A stretch of DNA of 64,000 nucleotides from Streptomyces glaucescens. Lineage in GTDB: Bacteria > Actinomycetota > Actinomycetes > Streptomycetales > Streptomycetaceae. Positions 8,212-17,021 of this stretch are shown here, piece by piece. A program made the position numbers and the translations under genes. The DNA lies in assembly GCF_000761215.1 (NCBI RefSeq), contig NZ_CP009438.1:4419501-4483500 (forward strand), given 5' to 3'. The notes below the pieces were generated by a model. That model ran no database searches. It was not told the origin of the DNA and saw nothing but the letters and a program-made list of their open reading frames with translations. The number at the start of each line of letters is the position of its first letter. The stretch's first letter is position 1.

Positions 8212-9930
8212 ATGAGCAAGACGACAACCAGCGCCCCCGAAGGCCAGGAGAAGGGCCCGGAGCAGGGCCAGGACCAGGACCTCGGCGCCGCGGGCTCCCA
8301 GCTGTCCACCGCGCCGCGCGAGGAGGCCCCGAACCTGCCCGCCATCGGCGTGCTCGGCTGGATCCGCTGGTTCTGGCGGCAGCTGACCTCGATGCGGGTG
8401 GCGCTGCTGCTGCTCCTGCTGCTGTCGCTGGCGGCGATCCCCGGCTCGCTGATCCCGCAGACCGGCATCGACGCCACCAAGGTCGAGGACTTCCGCGAGC
8501 AGCACACCACCCTCGCGCCGCTCTACGACAAGCTGGGCCTGTTCGACGTCTACAGCTCGGTGTGGTTCTCCGCGATCTACATCCTGCTGTTCGTCTCCCT
8601 CATCGGCTGCATCGTCCCGCGCACCTGGCAGTTCGTCGGCCAGCTGCGCGGCCGGCCCCCGGCCGCCCCCCGGCGGCTGACCCGGCTGCCCGCGCACACC
8701 ACCTGGCGCACCACGGCGAAGCCGGAGGAGGTGCGGCGGGCGGCCCTGGAGATCGTGCGGCAGCGCCGGTTCCGCGCCCATGTCGCCGGTGACGCGGTCG
8801 CCGCCGAGAAGGGCTATCTGCGCGAGGCCGGGAACCTCGCCTTCCACATCGCGCTGATCGTGCTGCTCATCGCCTTCGGCTGGGGCCAGCTGTTCAAGTC
8901 CGAGGGCAACAAGCTGATCGTGGAGGGCGACGGGTTCGCGAACATCCTCTCCCAGTACGACGACTTCAAGTCCGGCAGCCTCTTCCACAACGACGACCTG
9001 GAGCCGTTCAGCTTCGACCTGGAGAACTTCACCGGCACCTACGAGACCTCCGGCCCCAACAAGGGCACGCCGCGCACCTACCAGGCCGAGCTGACCTACA
9101 GCGAGGGCGCCTACGGCAAGGAGCGCAGGACCACCGTCAAGGTCAACGAGCCGCTGGAGATCGGCGACGCCAAGGTCTACCTCGTCAGCCACGGCTACGC
9201 ACCCGTCGTCACGGTCCGCGACGGCAAGGGCGAGATCGTCTACCAGGACGCCGTGCCGCTGCTGCCGCTCGACGGGAACGTCACCTCCTCCGGTGTGGTG
9301 AAGGTGATGGACGGCTACCGCAACGCCGAGGGCAAGAGCGAGCAGCTCGGCTTCAACCTGTTCTTCCTGCCGACCTACGGCGGCGGCACGATGCTGTCGC
9401 AGTTCCCCGCGCTGGTGAACCCGATGCTCGCGGTCTCCGCCTACCACGGCGACCTCGGCGTGAACTCGGGCATCCCGCAGAGCGTGTACCAGCTCGACAA
9501 GACGCACCTGCGGGAGTTCAAGGACGACAAGGGCGGGCTGCTGAAGAAGCAGCTCGCGCCCGGTGACACCCTGACGCTGCCGGACGGCGCCGGCTCGATC
9601 ACCTTCGAGCGGGAGGTCAGGGAATGGGCCGGCTTCCAGGTCGTCCAGGAGCCGGGCGGCGGCTGGGCGCTCGCCGGCGCCGTCGTCGCGATCCTCGGCC
9701 TGTCCGGTTCGCTGTTCGTCCAGCGCCGGAGGGTGTGGGTGCGGGCGACCGAGGGCCCGGACGGCGTCACCGTGGTCGAGATGGCCGGGCTCGGCCGCAG
9801 CGAGTCCGCCAAGGTGCCCGAGGAACTGGGCGAGCTGGCCGCGATCCTCTACGAGAAGGCACCGGGCGCGCCCGATGCCGACGACCCCTCAGAATCCCCC
9901 GTACCTGCCGAAGGGTCTGACCACAAGTGA
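8212..9930 (+). CDS. resB: ResB-like cytochrome c biogenesis protein
   Basis: A 572-residue protein (Ccs1/ResB family) that with CcsA forms the system II heme delivery and cytochrome c synthetase complex at the outer face of the membrane. An acidic N-terminal tail precedes membrane segments at roughly residues 60-80, 115-135 and 215-235. A large extracytoplasmic domain follows, then a last membrane segment near WALAGAVVAILGLSGSLFV and a cytoplasmic tail. It lies 3 bases after ccdA, and its stop overlaps ccsA. Confidence 0.92.
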   Translation: MSKTTTSAPEGQEKGPEQGQDQDLGAAGSQLSTAPREEAPNLPAIGVLGWIRWFWRQLTSMRVALLLLLLLSLAAIPGSLIPQTGIDATKVEDFREQHTTLAPLYDKLGLFDVYSSVWFSAIYILLFVSLIGCIVPRTWQFVGQLRGRPPAAPRRLTRLPAHTTWRTTAKPEEVRRAALEIVRQRRFRAHVAGDAVAAEKGYLREAGNLAFHIALIVLLIAFGWGQLFKSEGNKLIVEGDGFANILSQYDDFKSGSLFHNDDLEPFSFDLENFTGTYETSGPNKGTPRTYQAELTYSEGAYGKERRTTVKVNEPLEIGDAKVYLVSHGYAPVVTVRDGKGEIVYQDAVPLLPLDGNVTSSGVVKVMDGYRNAEGKSEQLGFNLFFLPTYGGGTMLSQFPALVNPMLAVSAYHGDLGVNSGIPQSVYQLDKTHLREFKDDKGGLLKKQLAPGDTLTLPDGAGSITFEREVREWAGFQVVQEPGGGWALAGAVVAILGLSGSLFVQRRRVWVRATEGPDGVTVVEMAGLGRSESAKVPEELGELAAILYEKAPGAPDADDPSESPVPAEGSDHK

Positions 9931-11039
9931 CTCTCGCCGCCGCGACGAACGAAAGTCTCGCGAACCTCAGCAACACGCTGATCTACTCCGCGATGGCCGT
10001 CTACACCCTGGCCTTCTTCGCGTACATCGCCGAATGGCTCTTCGGCAGCCGCAGCAAGGTGGCCCGCACCGCCGCCGCGCTCACCCCCGGCCGGGCCGGG
10101 TCCCCGGCCGGCCCGGCCGTGACCGTGCAGAAGGCCGGCGGCACGACCGTGCTGGAGCGGCCGCAGGTCACCGTGCGGGCGCAGGCGGGGGCCCGGGACG
10201 TGCCCGACGGGCCGGGAGCGCACGGCGGGACCGAGCGGGGCGACCTCTACGGGCGCATCGCCATCTCGCTCACCGTGCTCGCCTTCCTGCTGGAGTTCGG
10301 CGGGGTGCTCGCGCGGGCCCTCTCGGTGGAGCGGGCGCCGTGGGGCAACATGTACGAGTTCAACATCACCTTCTCCACGGTCGCCGTGGGGACGTACCTC
10401 GCGCTGCTGGCGCTGAAGAAGAACGTCCGCTGGATCGGGCTGTTCCTCATCACGACGGTCCTCCTGGACCTCGGCCTCGCCGTCACCGTCCTGTACACCG
10501 CCAGCGACCAGCTGGTCCCCGCGCTCCACTCGTACTGGCTGTACATCCACGTCTCCACCGCGATCTTCTGCGGCGCGGTCTTCTACCTGGCCGCGGTCAG
10601 CACGATCCTGTACCTCTTCCGCGACTCCTACGAGAGCAAGCTGGCCCGCGGCGGCAAGCCCGGCCGCTTCGCCTCCTCGGTCCTGGAGCGGCTGCCCGCG
10701 GCCGCCTCCCTGGACAAGTTCTCCTACCGGATCAACGCGGCGGCCTTCCCCCTGTGGACGTTCACGATCGTCGCCGGTGCCATCTGGGCGGGCGACGCGT
10801 GGGGCCGCTACTGGGGCTGGGACCCCAAGGAGGTCTGGTCCTTCATCACCTGGGTCGCCTACGCCTGCTACCTGCACGCCCGGGCCACCGCCGGCTGGAA
10901 GGGCCGCAAGGCCGCCTACCTGGCGCTGGCCGCCTTCGGCTGCTGGCTGTTCAACTACTACGGCGTGAACATCTTCGTCTCCGGCAAGCACTCCTACGCC
11001 GACGTAGGCCTCGGGGCGCTCCAGGCCGTCGGGTTCTGA
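9927..11039 (+). CDS. ccsA: CcsA/ResC heme-handling cytochrome c synthase subunit
   Basis: A 370-residue polytopic membrane protein of the CcmF/CcsA/CcmC superfamily. The diagnostic WWD heme-binding segment is WGRYWGWDPKEVWSFITW. Conserved histidines in the flanking loops (the segments HSYWLYIHVSTAIF and GKHSYADVGLG) are expected heme ligands. GTG 9927 overlaps resB by four bases. A long linker of about 50 residues after the first membrane segment is Ala/Gly-rich and not conserved. It is the last gene of the cytochrome c set; a very strong hairpin follows. Confidence 0.93.
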   Translation: MTLAAATNESLANLSNTLIYSAMAVYTLAFFAYIAEWLFGSRSKVARTAAALTPGRAGSPAGPAVTVQKAGGTTVLERPQVTVRAQAGARDVPDGPGAHGGTERGDLYGRIAISLTVLAFLLEFGGVLARALSVERAPWGNMYEFNITFSTVAVGTYLALLALKKNVRWIGLFLITTVLLDLGLAVTVLYTASDQLVPALHSYWLYIHVSTAIFCGAVFYLAAVSTILYLFRDSYESKLARGGKPGRFASSVLERLPAAASLDKFSYRINAAAFPLWTFTIVAGAIWAGDAWGRYWGWDPKEVWSFITWVAYACYLHARATAGWKGRKAAYLALAAFGCWLFNYYGVNIFVSGKHSYADVGLGALQAVGF

Positions 11040-11051
11040 ACCCCCCGCCTC

Positions 11052-11093
11052 GAAGGCCGGTTCCCGTGACCTCCGTCACGGGAACCGGCCTTC
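11052..11093. terminator. Perfect 19-bp stem terminator
   Basis: GAAGGCCGGTTCCCGTGAC (11052-11070) and its exact complement (11075-11093) flank the loop CTCC. It closes the hemL-ccsA operon and separates it from the sigma factor gene 23 bases downstream. Confidence 0.85.
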
Positions 11094-11116
11094 GTCGTAC
11101 GGACAGGCAAGGAGAC

Positions 11117-11722
11117 GTGGACACGAATCTGCGGAAACGCATCCGCGCGGGGGACCACGACGCCTTCGGGGAACTGTTCGACGCCTACGCCCGCTCCGTC
11201 TACAACCACGCCTTCCGGCTCACCGGGGAGTGGGCGACGGCCGAGGACACCGTCTCACTGACCTTCCTGGACGCCTGGCGGCTGCGCGAACGGCTCGACC
11301 CGGAGGGCGGATCGGTACGGCCCTGGCTGCTGGGCATCGCCACCAACGTCACCCGCAACACCCGCCGCGCCGCCCGGCGGCACACGGCCGCGATGGCGCG
11401 GCTGCCCCGCGAGGAGCCGGTGCGGGACTTCGCCGACGAGCTCGCCGGGCGGCTGGACGACGCCGCGCAGCTGGCCGCCGTACGGACCGCGCTGGCCCGG
11501 TTGCGGCGGGCCGAGCGCGAGGTGCTGGCGCTGTGCGTGTGGTCGGGGCTGGACTACCGGGCGGCGGCGGAGGCACTGGGCGTGCCGGTGGGAACCGTAC
11601 GCTCGCGGCTGTCCCGAGCCCGGGCAAAGCTCGCGAAACACATGGAACCGCCCTCGGGGCGCGGACAGGTGAAAGATGACCGCACCACCGCGGTCAGGCC
11701 CATCAGGGAGGGGAACCGATGA
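11117..11722 (+). CDS. ECF-type RNA polymerase sigma factor
   Basis: A 201-residue sigma-70 family protein with only regions 2 and 4. Region 2: DAFGELFDAYARSVYNHAFRLTGEWATAEDTVSLTFLDAWR. Region 4: LRRAEREVLALCVWSGLDYRAAAEALGVPVGTVRSRLSRAR, containing the DNA-recognition helix. GTG 11117 is preceded by GGAGA. The stop overlaps the next gene by four bases, which is the normal arrangement for sigma factors paired with CU044_5270-type membrane proteins. Trigger and regulon cannot be read from the sequence. The promoter must lie between the hairpin at 11093 and 11117, or expression depends on read-through. Confidence 0.88.
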   Translation: MDTNLRKRIRAGDHDAFGELFDAYARSVYNHAFRLTGEWATAEDTVSLTFLDAWRLRERLDPEGGSVRPWLLGIATNVTRNTRRAARRHTAAMARLPREEPVRDFADELAGRLDDAAQLAAVRTALARLRRAEREVLALCVWSGLDYRAAAEALGVPVGTVRSRLSRARAKLAKHMEPPSGRGQVKDDRTTAVRPIREGNR

Positions 11723-12648
11723 ACCAGCTTCCCGAACGAGACCTTCCGCCGGGCCGTCACCGACTCCTCAAGGAGCATCTGATGACCGAGATCCGGCGCC
11801 CCGACGAAGCCCCCGCCCGCCCGCGTCGCAGGTGGCTGCGCCCCGCCCTGGTCGCGGGCACGGTGGCCGCCGTCACCGCCGCGGCACTGACCGTGGCGGT
11901 GCCGTCCGGCGGTGACTCGCCCGCGCCGCCCTCCAGGGCGACGGTCGCGCTGCTGGAGGACATCGCGCTGGCGGCCGAGCACCAGGACGGGCGGTACGGC
12001 GAGATCCGGGACGACCAGTTCGTGTACGTCGACAGCAAGGTCTCGTACGCGCGGACCGGGGAGGGGATGAAGACGAGGATCCCGCCGCTGCACCGACAGG
12101 AGCTCTGGGTCACGGTGGACGGCGACCACACCGGGCTGAAGCTGGAGGAGGGGGAGAAGCCCATGTGGATCGAGCCCGACGTCAGGCGCGGCGGACCTGG
12201 GTGGGAGGTCTCCTCCTTCTACCGGCACCTGGAGACGCTGCCCACCGACCCCGGCGCGATGTACGACTACCTGCGCGAGACCGCGCCCAAGTACAGCGGC
12301 CAGGAACCCGACCAGGCCATGTTCGTGCTGGTCGGCGAGCTGACGCGGAACGCGATCGTGCCGCCCGCCCAGGCCGCGGCGCTGTACCGCGCCGTGGCCA
12401 GGATCCCCGGCGTGACGGTGATCGAGAATGCCGTCGACGCGGCTGGACGCAAGGGCGTCGCGATCACCCGTCAGGACCCCGACAACCCCTCCCGGGACGA
12501 GTGGATCTTCGACAAGTCGACTTACGAGTTCCTGGGGGAGCGGACCGTGGCCAGCGAGGACTACTCGGACGTGAAGGAAGGCACCGTCACCAGCAACACC
12601 GCCGTCCTGCGCCGCGCCGTGGTCGACAAGCCAGGTCAGCGCCCCTGA
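11719..12648 (+). CDS. CU044_5270-family membrane protein, probable sigma partner
   Basis: A 309-residue protein with a basic N-terminus (RPRRRWLRP), one membrane segment near residues 35-55, and a long extracytoplasmic domain (SYARTGEGMKTRIPPLHRQELW; VIENAVDAAGRKGVAIT). Members of this family are usually encoded right after an ECF-like sigma factor and are presumed to modulate it, although a classic zinc anti-sigma HxxxCxxC motif is absent here. The four-base overlap with the sigma gene implies translational coupling. Confidence 0.75.
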   Translation: MNQLPERDLPPGRHRLLKEHLMTEIRRPDEAPARPRRRWLRPALVAGTVAAVTAAALTVAVPSGGDSPAPPSRATVALLEDIALAAEHQDGRYGEIRDDQFVYVDSKVSYARTGEGMKTRIPPLHRQELWVTVDGDHTGLKLEEGEKPMWIEPDVRRGGPGWEVSSFYRHLETLPTDPGAMYDYLRETAPKYSGQEPDQAMFVLVGELTRNAIVPPAQAAALYRAVARIPGVTVIENAVDAAGRKGVAITRQDPDNPSRDEWIFDKSTYEFLGERTVASEDYSDVKEGTVTSNTAVLRRAVVDKPGQRP

Positions 12649-12687
12649 CCGCGTGCGCATCCCCCGGCCAGGGGTCACGCTGGTGTC

Positions 12688-13113
12688 ATGACCGGAAGGA
12701 CCGGAGCACGGGCCGGATCGATCGAGCAGGGCACCAGCCAGACGCACGGCAGCACGCACATCCTGCACTTCACCGTGCGGCTGCCGGGGGACATGGAGGC
12801 GGTCTGGTCCGCCTTCTCCACCCCGGCGGGGCTGGCGGCCTGGTTCACCCCGGCCGACGAGCTGGAGCCCCGGCTCGGCGGGGCGGTCACCCTGCGTGAC
12901 CTGGGGTCGGGACGGGTGACCGCCTGGGACGTGGACCGGGTCGCCGAGTACACCGTGGAGGGCGCGGGCCGGATCCGGTTCCACCTGGAGCGGGACGGCG
13001 AGGGGGCGAGCGTGCTCCGGTTCACGCACGAGTTCGAGGGGGAGGGCGAGTCGGAGGCCGGGTGGCGGACCCGCTTCGAACGGCTGATCGAGAGCCTGCC
13101 GCCGGCCTCGTGA
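12688..13113 (+). CDS. SRPBCC (START-like/AHSA1) domain protein
   Basis: A 141-residue protein with the SRPBCC ligand-binding fold: an initial strand TSQTHGSTHILHFTVRL, helix PGDMEAVWSAFSTPAGLAAWF, and the later VTAWDVDRVAEYTVEGAGRIRFHLE. It probably binds a hydrophobic ligand; no specific substrate can be inferred. Its stop (13111-13113) directly abuts the stop of the convergent gene at 13114. Confidence 0.75.
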   Translation: MTGRTGARAGSIEQGTSQTHGSTHILHFTVRLPGDMEAVWSAFSTPAGLAAWFTPADELEPRLGGAVTLRDLGSGRVTAWDVDRVAEYTVEGAGRIRFHLERDGEGASVLRFTHEFEGEGESEAGWRTRFERLIESLPPAS

Positions 13114-14655
13114 TCACGACGGCGGCAGGCACTCCCGCCCCGGCGGCTTCCCCTCCGGCCAGGCGATCTCCACGAACTCCGCGCGCCCCCGCGCCGTCAG
13201 CTCGACGATCGGCACGGCCTTGTCGTACGGGTTGCCGTGCACGTCCAGGCAGATCCACCCGCTCGCCCCGTTCACCCGCAGCGAGCCCTTCACCTGCGGC
13301 CACTGCAGACCCACGTCCGTCAGCGGAGGGTCCGTCCGCCCGTCGGGGGTCGCCTCGCGGATGCCGTGCACGGCGAGCCGCATCGCGTCGTAGGCGATGA
13401 TCAGCTGGCCGTCCTCCAGGGAGACCGGGCCGATCGGCCCGACCGGCTCCCCCCTGCCGCTCGCCAGCAGGCCGTTCAGCGCCGCGGTGTCGGCCGCCGA
13501 GCCGCCGCTGGGCACCGGGTCCCCGGTGAAGGCGTCCGGGTGGGCCAGGGCGGTGTAGCGCACGGAGAGGTTGCGCAGGGCGCCGCGGTCGAGATCGTGG
13601 TCGCCGGTGAGGTAGGAGCCCTCGTCGCCGGTGAGGACGGTGAACCTGCGGTCCTGGCAGCCGCGCCCGCCGAGCGCGTTGACGAACTGCCGCAGCTGCG
13701 TGTGGCGTCCGGCGAACAGGATGGTGTCGGTCTGCCGGGAGGTGTCGCACACCAGGTGGGTGATCTGCCGGAAGGTGTTGGCGGTGGTGCCCTCCTGGCT
13801 GCGGTCGGCGGGCGGCGTGAACGGCTGCGGTTCGTACGGTGATCCCTCGATGAGCCGGGAGAACGACTCCTGCAGCGTGCGCGTGTACGGGTCGCCCGGC
13901 TTGTCGTAGACCAGCAGGGCCCGCCCCGCCGTCACCCTGGCGAAGGAGGCGAGCGCGCGCGCCTCGTCGGTGTTGGTGGGGGCGACCCGGGCGAGACCGG
14001 GGAACGGGTCGGTGCCGTTCAGCCCGTTGGCGAGGTCGTCCGCGGTGATGGAGGAACCGATCACGGGGATGCCGCGCCGGGTCAGCTCCCGGACGGCGTT
14101 CTTGGTGTTCTCGGTGCTCTGCCCGATGCCGGTGACCGCGCGCAGCCGTTCCGGACCCCGCGCCAGCTCCGCCAGCCGGCCGACGGTGTGCTCCCAGTGC
14201 TCCCCGGCGGCCCCGAGGTTGGCCAGCGCCAGCCGGATCGCCGGGGTCTGCCCGTTGGCGGAGTGGTTGGCCTGGTACTGCGCCAGATAGGTGCCCTGGA
14301 GCTGGTGGAGGACGTGGTTCACGGTGTCGCGGTCGGTCGCGGTGAACGGCTCCAGAAGGGCGACGGTGACGTAACTCCCCTCCTCCAGGCTGCGGTTCTC
14401 CCGGTCGATCGCCGCCAGCAGCTCCCGCAGCCGCGGCTGTCCGAAGTCGTACGCCGTCGTCGACACGCCCACGCACTCGTCGCTGCCCTCCGGGCGCACG
14501 ACACCGGGGGCGCAGGACCGGTCCTCACGGGTGACCGTGCGGACGGCGAGGACCGCACCGGCCACCAGGGCGGCGGACAGCAGCAGGGCCAGATACCGGC
14601 GCAGCGGGATCTCCCAGACGTCCTCGCGCAGCCGGACCCAGAATCCGCGTCGCAT
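13114..14655 (-). CDS. Membrane-tethered ABC-type substrate-binding-like receptor
   Basis: A 513-residue protein. Residues 20-45 form an uncleaved membrane anchor with a basic cytoplasmic side (RRYLALLLSAALVAGAVLAV). The remainder resembles type I periplasmic binding proteins of the Leu/Ile/Val kind: GIGQSTENTKNAVRELTRRGIPVIGSSITADD and RALLVYDKPGDPYTRTLQESF are typical ligand-cleft strands. There is no lipobox and no adjacent permease, so it is unlikely to serve a transporter. Instead it overlaps (ATGA) the 3' end of the P-loop ATPase gene, suggesting a receptor-ATPase signalling pair. Function not known to me. Confidence 0.7.
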   Translation of the reverse strand: MRRGFWVRLREDVWEIPLRRYLALLLSAALVAGAVLAVRTVTREDRSCAPGVVRPEGSDECVGVSTTAYDFGQPRLRELLAAIDRENRSLEEGSYVTVALLEPFTATDRDTVNHVLHQLQGTYLAQYQANHSANGQTPAIRLALANLGAAGEHWEHTVGRLAELARGPERLRAVTGIGQSTENTKNAVRELTRRGIPVIGSSITADDLANGLNGTDPFPGLARVAPTNTDEARALASFARVTAGRALLVYDKPGDPYTRTLQESFSRLIEGSPYEPQPFTPPADRSQEGTTANTFRQITHLVCDTSRQTDTILFAGRHTQLRQFVNALGGRGCQDRRFTVLTGDEGSYLTGDHDLDRGALRNLSVRYTALAHPDAFTGDPVPSGGSAADTAALNGLLASGRGEPVGPIGPVSLEDGQLIIAYDAMRLAVHGIREATPDGRTDPPLTDVGLQWPQVKGSLRVNGASGWICLDVHGNPYDKAVPIVELTARGRAEFVEIAWPEGKPPGRECLPPS

Positions 14656-16754
14656 CACGCACCCCCAGCGTTCCGGTCGTCGTCGTCCTCCGGCAGCCCC
14701 AGCGGCCGTCCGGCGAGGGCGTCCTCGGGCCACTCCCGGGAAGCCCGCCACAGCAGCGCGTTGCCCGCGGGCCGCAGGTTGGACAGCTGCTCCAGCTCGA
14801 ACCGCAGCCGGTCGCACACCGTGGCGTCCGGCAGCACCAGCGGGTCGGACAGCTGCCACACCGCGTGCAGCAGCCGCCGCACCCGCAGGTGCAGCGCCGG
14901 GTCCGCCCCGTCCGGCACCGGGTGCTCCGCGTCGGTCCGGCCCAGCGCGACCGCCGCGCGCCGGTCGCCCTGCCCGGTGAAGTCACGGCCCAGCTCGTCG
15001 TGGGCGTGGAAATAGGGCGCGGAGGCGACGAAACGGAGGGTGCCCAGCCAGGTGCGGGTGTCCTGGGCGGGGAAGGCGTCGCGGAGATGGCCGATGGCGG
15101 AGGCGTCGGCGCCGAGGGCGAGCTGGTGGTGCAGCCGGTAGCCGGCCCGCACGGCGTCGTCCCGGTCCGGCGCGTAGTGCCGGATCAGGGTCTCGTGGGC
15201 CCGCCGCCAGCGGGTGTGGTCGGCGTCCAGGTGGTGCAGCCGGAGCAGCAGCAGGGTCCGCACGAAGGGATCGCCGACGAACTGCCCGGCGGCCACCGGC
15301 AGTCCCTCCTCCGCGAGCCGGGTCTGCAGGGCCCGGACGTCCGCGGGCCCGAAGTCGTCGGGGAGCAGCGCGTCGGCGAGGGCGCAGGCGGAGTCGTAGT
15401 CGTGGGCGGCGGCCAGGACGGTGAGTTCGCCGAGCCGGTCGGCGGGCACGAGCCGGTCGAGGAGTTCCCGGTAGGCGGGCGCGCCGGGCTGGTCCCGGGT
15501 GAGCCGCACCTCCCCCGTCAGCAGCGCGGCCGGCCAGGCCGCCTCGGGCAGCCGCTGGGCGGCGGCCTCGGCGAGGACGGTGATGCCGAGCGGGTTGCCG
15601 CCGGTCAGCCGGTGGGCGGCGTGCGGCAGTTGTGGCGGGACGGGCAGCTCGCCGCAGGCGGCGCCCACGATGTGCAGGGTGTCGTCCGGGCCGAGCGGCG
15701 GCAGCCGGACCAGCAGGGCCCGCGAGGACGGCGCGCCCGCGTCCGGGGTCCAGTCGGTGTGCCGCGCCAGCTCGGACAGCTCCCGCCGGACGGCGCTGCG
15801 CAGGGAGGCGCCGGTGCCGCGCAGCCCGGCGACGAACACCACCTGGTCGGCGATGTCCTCCGCGCGGTCGCGCAGCACGGCGTCGAGGAGACCGGGACCG
15901 GGCGGGCTCTGCGCGTTGTCGACGAGGATCAGCGGGCGCCCGATGCGCTGCATGCGGGGCAGCACTCCGGCGTAGGCGTCGGTGAGGTCGGCGAGCAGCG
16001 CCCGGACGAGATGGCGCTCCGCGTGCTGCCGGGAGGTGCCGCCCGCCCGGAAGTGGCCGGAGAGCAGCATCAGCCCCCGCCGGGCGTGCCCGCCCGCGTT
16101 GGGATAGTCCCGGTACCAGACGGAGGCCCGCTGGTGCCGCCGGTTGCCGAACCCCTCGGACAGCGAGTCGAGGGTGGCCTCGATGGCGGCGGTCAGCAGC
16201 TGCCCGGTCCCGGTCACCGCGGTCACCACGTTCACGGCGACCCGCCCGGCCCACCGCCCGGCGATCCCCGACAGCCACGAGCCGCTCTCGTTCAGCAGCA
16301 GGATCCGCTCCACCTCGCGCCGGATGCGCTCGGAGTCGGCGTCGCCCCAGCCGCCGGCCGCGACCGCCACCAGTCCCGACATCAGCCGCGGGAACTGGAT
16401 CCGCCCGGCCCCGGTGACCGGCGCGGCCAACTGCTCGGCGATGACGAGCAGCGCCTGCGCGAGCGGCGACCAGGCCTCGGCGGGGCGTCCCGCGGGCGGT
16501 GCCGCGAACTCCACGGCGGCGCAGTCGACCAGCGCGACCGGGGTGTGCCCCCGGTAGGCCTCCTGCAACTCCTCCAGTACGGCGCTCTTGCCGAGCCCGC
16601 GGGCCCCGGTGAGCACGACGAACGGCACCTCACGCGGGTGCTCCACGGGCACCGCGCGGTGCTGGTGCGGACGCAGCCCCACCAGCCGCGGCACGAGACC
16701 GGCCGGATCCGTCCCGAACAGTGCCCCGCGCCCGTGCAACCGTCTGTGCGCCAC
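14655..16754 (-). CDS. Large P-loop ATPase (STAND-like) paired with the receptor gene
   Basis: About 699 residues from GTG 16754, chosen because GGGGGAGG precedes it; an ATG at 16784 would add 10 residues. Walker A is GARGLGKS at about residues 50-57 and a Walker-B-like strand reads RPLILVDNAQ. The middle contains membrane-like or amphipathic segments (RWAGRVAVNVVTAVTGTGQLL), and the C-terminal half is helical and Arg/Leu/Asp-rich, as in the signalling halves of STAND ATPases. No kinase, nuclease or protease motif was recognised. It is co-directional with the membrane receptor at 13114-14655. I recall similar gene pairs in other streptomycetes, but no characterised member. Confidence 0.65.
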   Translation of the reverse strand: MAHRRLHGRGALFGTDPAGLVPRLVGLRPHQHRAVPVEHPREVPFVVLTGARGLGKSAVLEELQEAYRGHTPVALVDCAAVEFAAPPAGRPAEAWSPLAQALLVIAEQLAAPVTGAGRIQFPRLMSGLVAVAAGGWGDADSERIRREVERILLLNESGSWLSGIAGRWAGRVAVNVVTAVTGTGQLLTAAIEATLDSLSEGFGNRRHQRASVWYRDYPNAGGHARRGLMLLSGHFRAGGTSRQHAERHLVRALLADLTDAYAGVLPRMQRIGRPLILVDNAQSPPGPGLLDAVLRDRAEDIADQVVFVAGLRGTGASLRSAVRRELSELARHTDWTPDAGAPSSRALLVRLPPLGPDDTLHIVGAACGELPVPPQLPHAAHRLTGGNPLGITVLAEAAAQRLPEAAWPAALLTGEVRLTRDQPGAPAYRELLDRLVPADRLGELTVLAAAHDYDSACALADALLPDDFGPADVRALQTRLAEEGLPVAAGQFVGDPFVRTLLLLRLHHLDADHTRWRRAHETLIRHYAPDRDDAVRAGYRLHHQLALGADASAIGHLRDAFPAQDTRTWLGTLRFVASAPYFHAHDELGRDFTGQGDRRAAVALGRTDAEHPVPDGADPALHLRVRRLLHAVWQLSDPLVLPDATVCDRLRFELEQLSNLRPAGNALLWRASREWPEDALAGRPLGLPEDDDDRNAGGA

Positions 16755-17021
16755 CGCACCTCCCCCGTTCGACGCGGTCCCCAACTTCAGGTTAAGGAGA
16801 GGGAGTTGATTCGGACCAGGCCGCGTGGTGACCGTTGGGTCACGAATTCGACGGAACCCCGGCTACCGGCTCCTCGGAGCCGGACTCGGGGCCGGAACCG
16901 GACACCGGCCACCGACGGCACCGCCCCCGCCCGAGGTCATCGGCGGTGTCGATGGGCCCATCGGTGAGACGCGTCGCCGGCGCGTGGACCTGCGGCTTCG
17001 GCTGCTCGTAGCTTCGTGGGC

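Noticed and set aside
5436..9507. Long minus-strand frames opposite the cytochrome c genes
   Set aside because: Mirror frames of clearly identified ccdA, resB and thioredoxin-like genes; no independent features.
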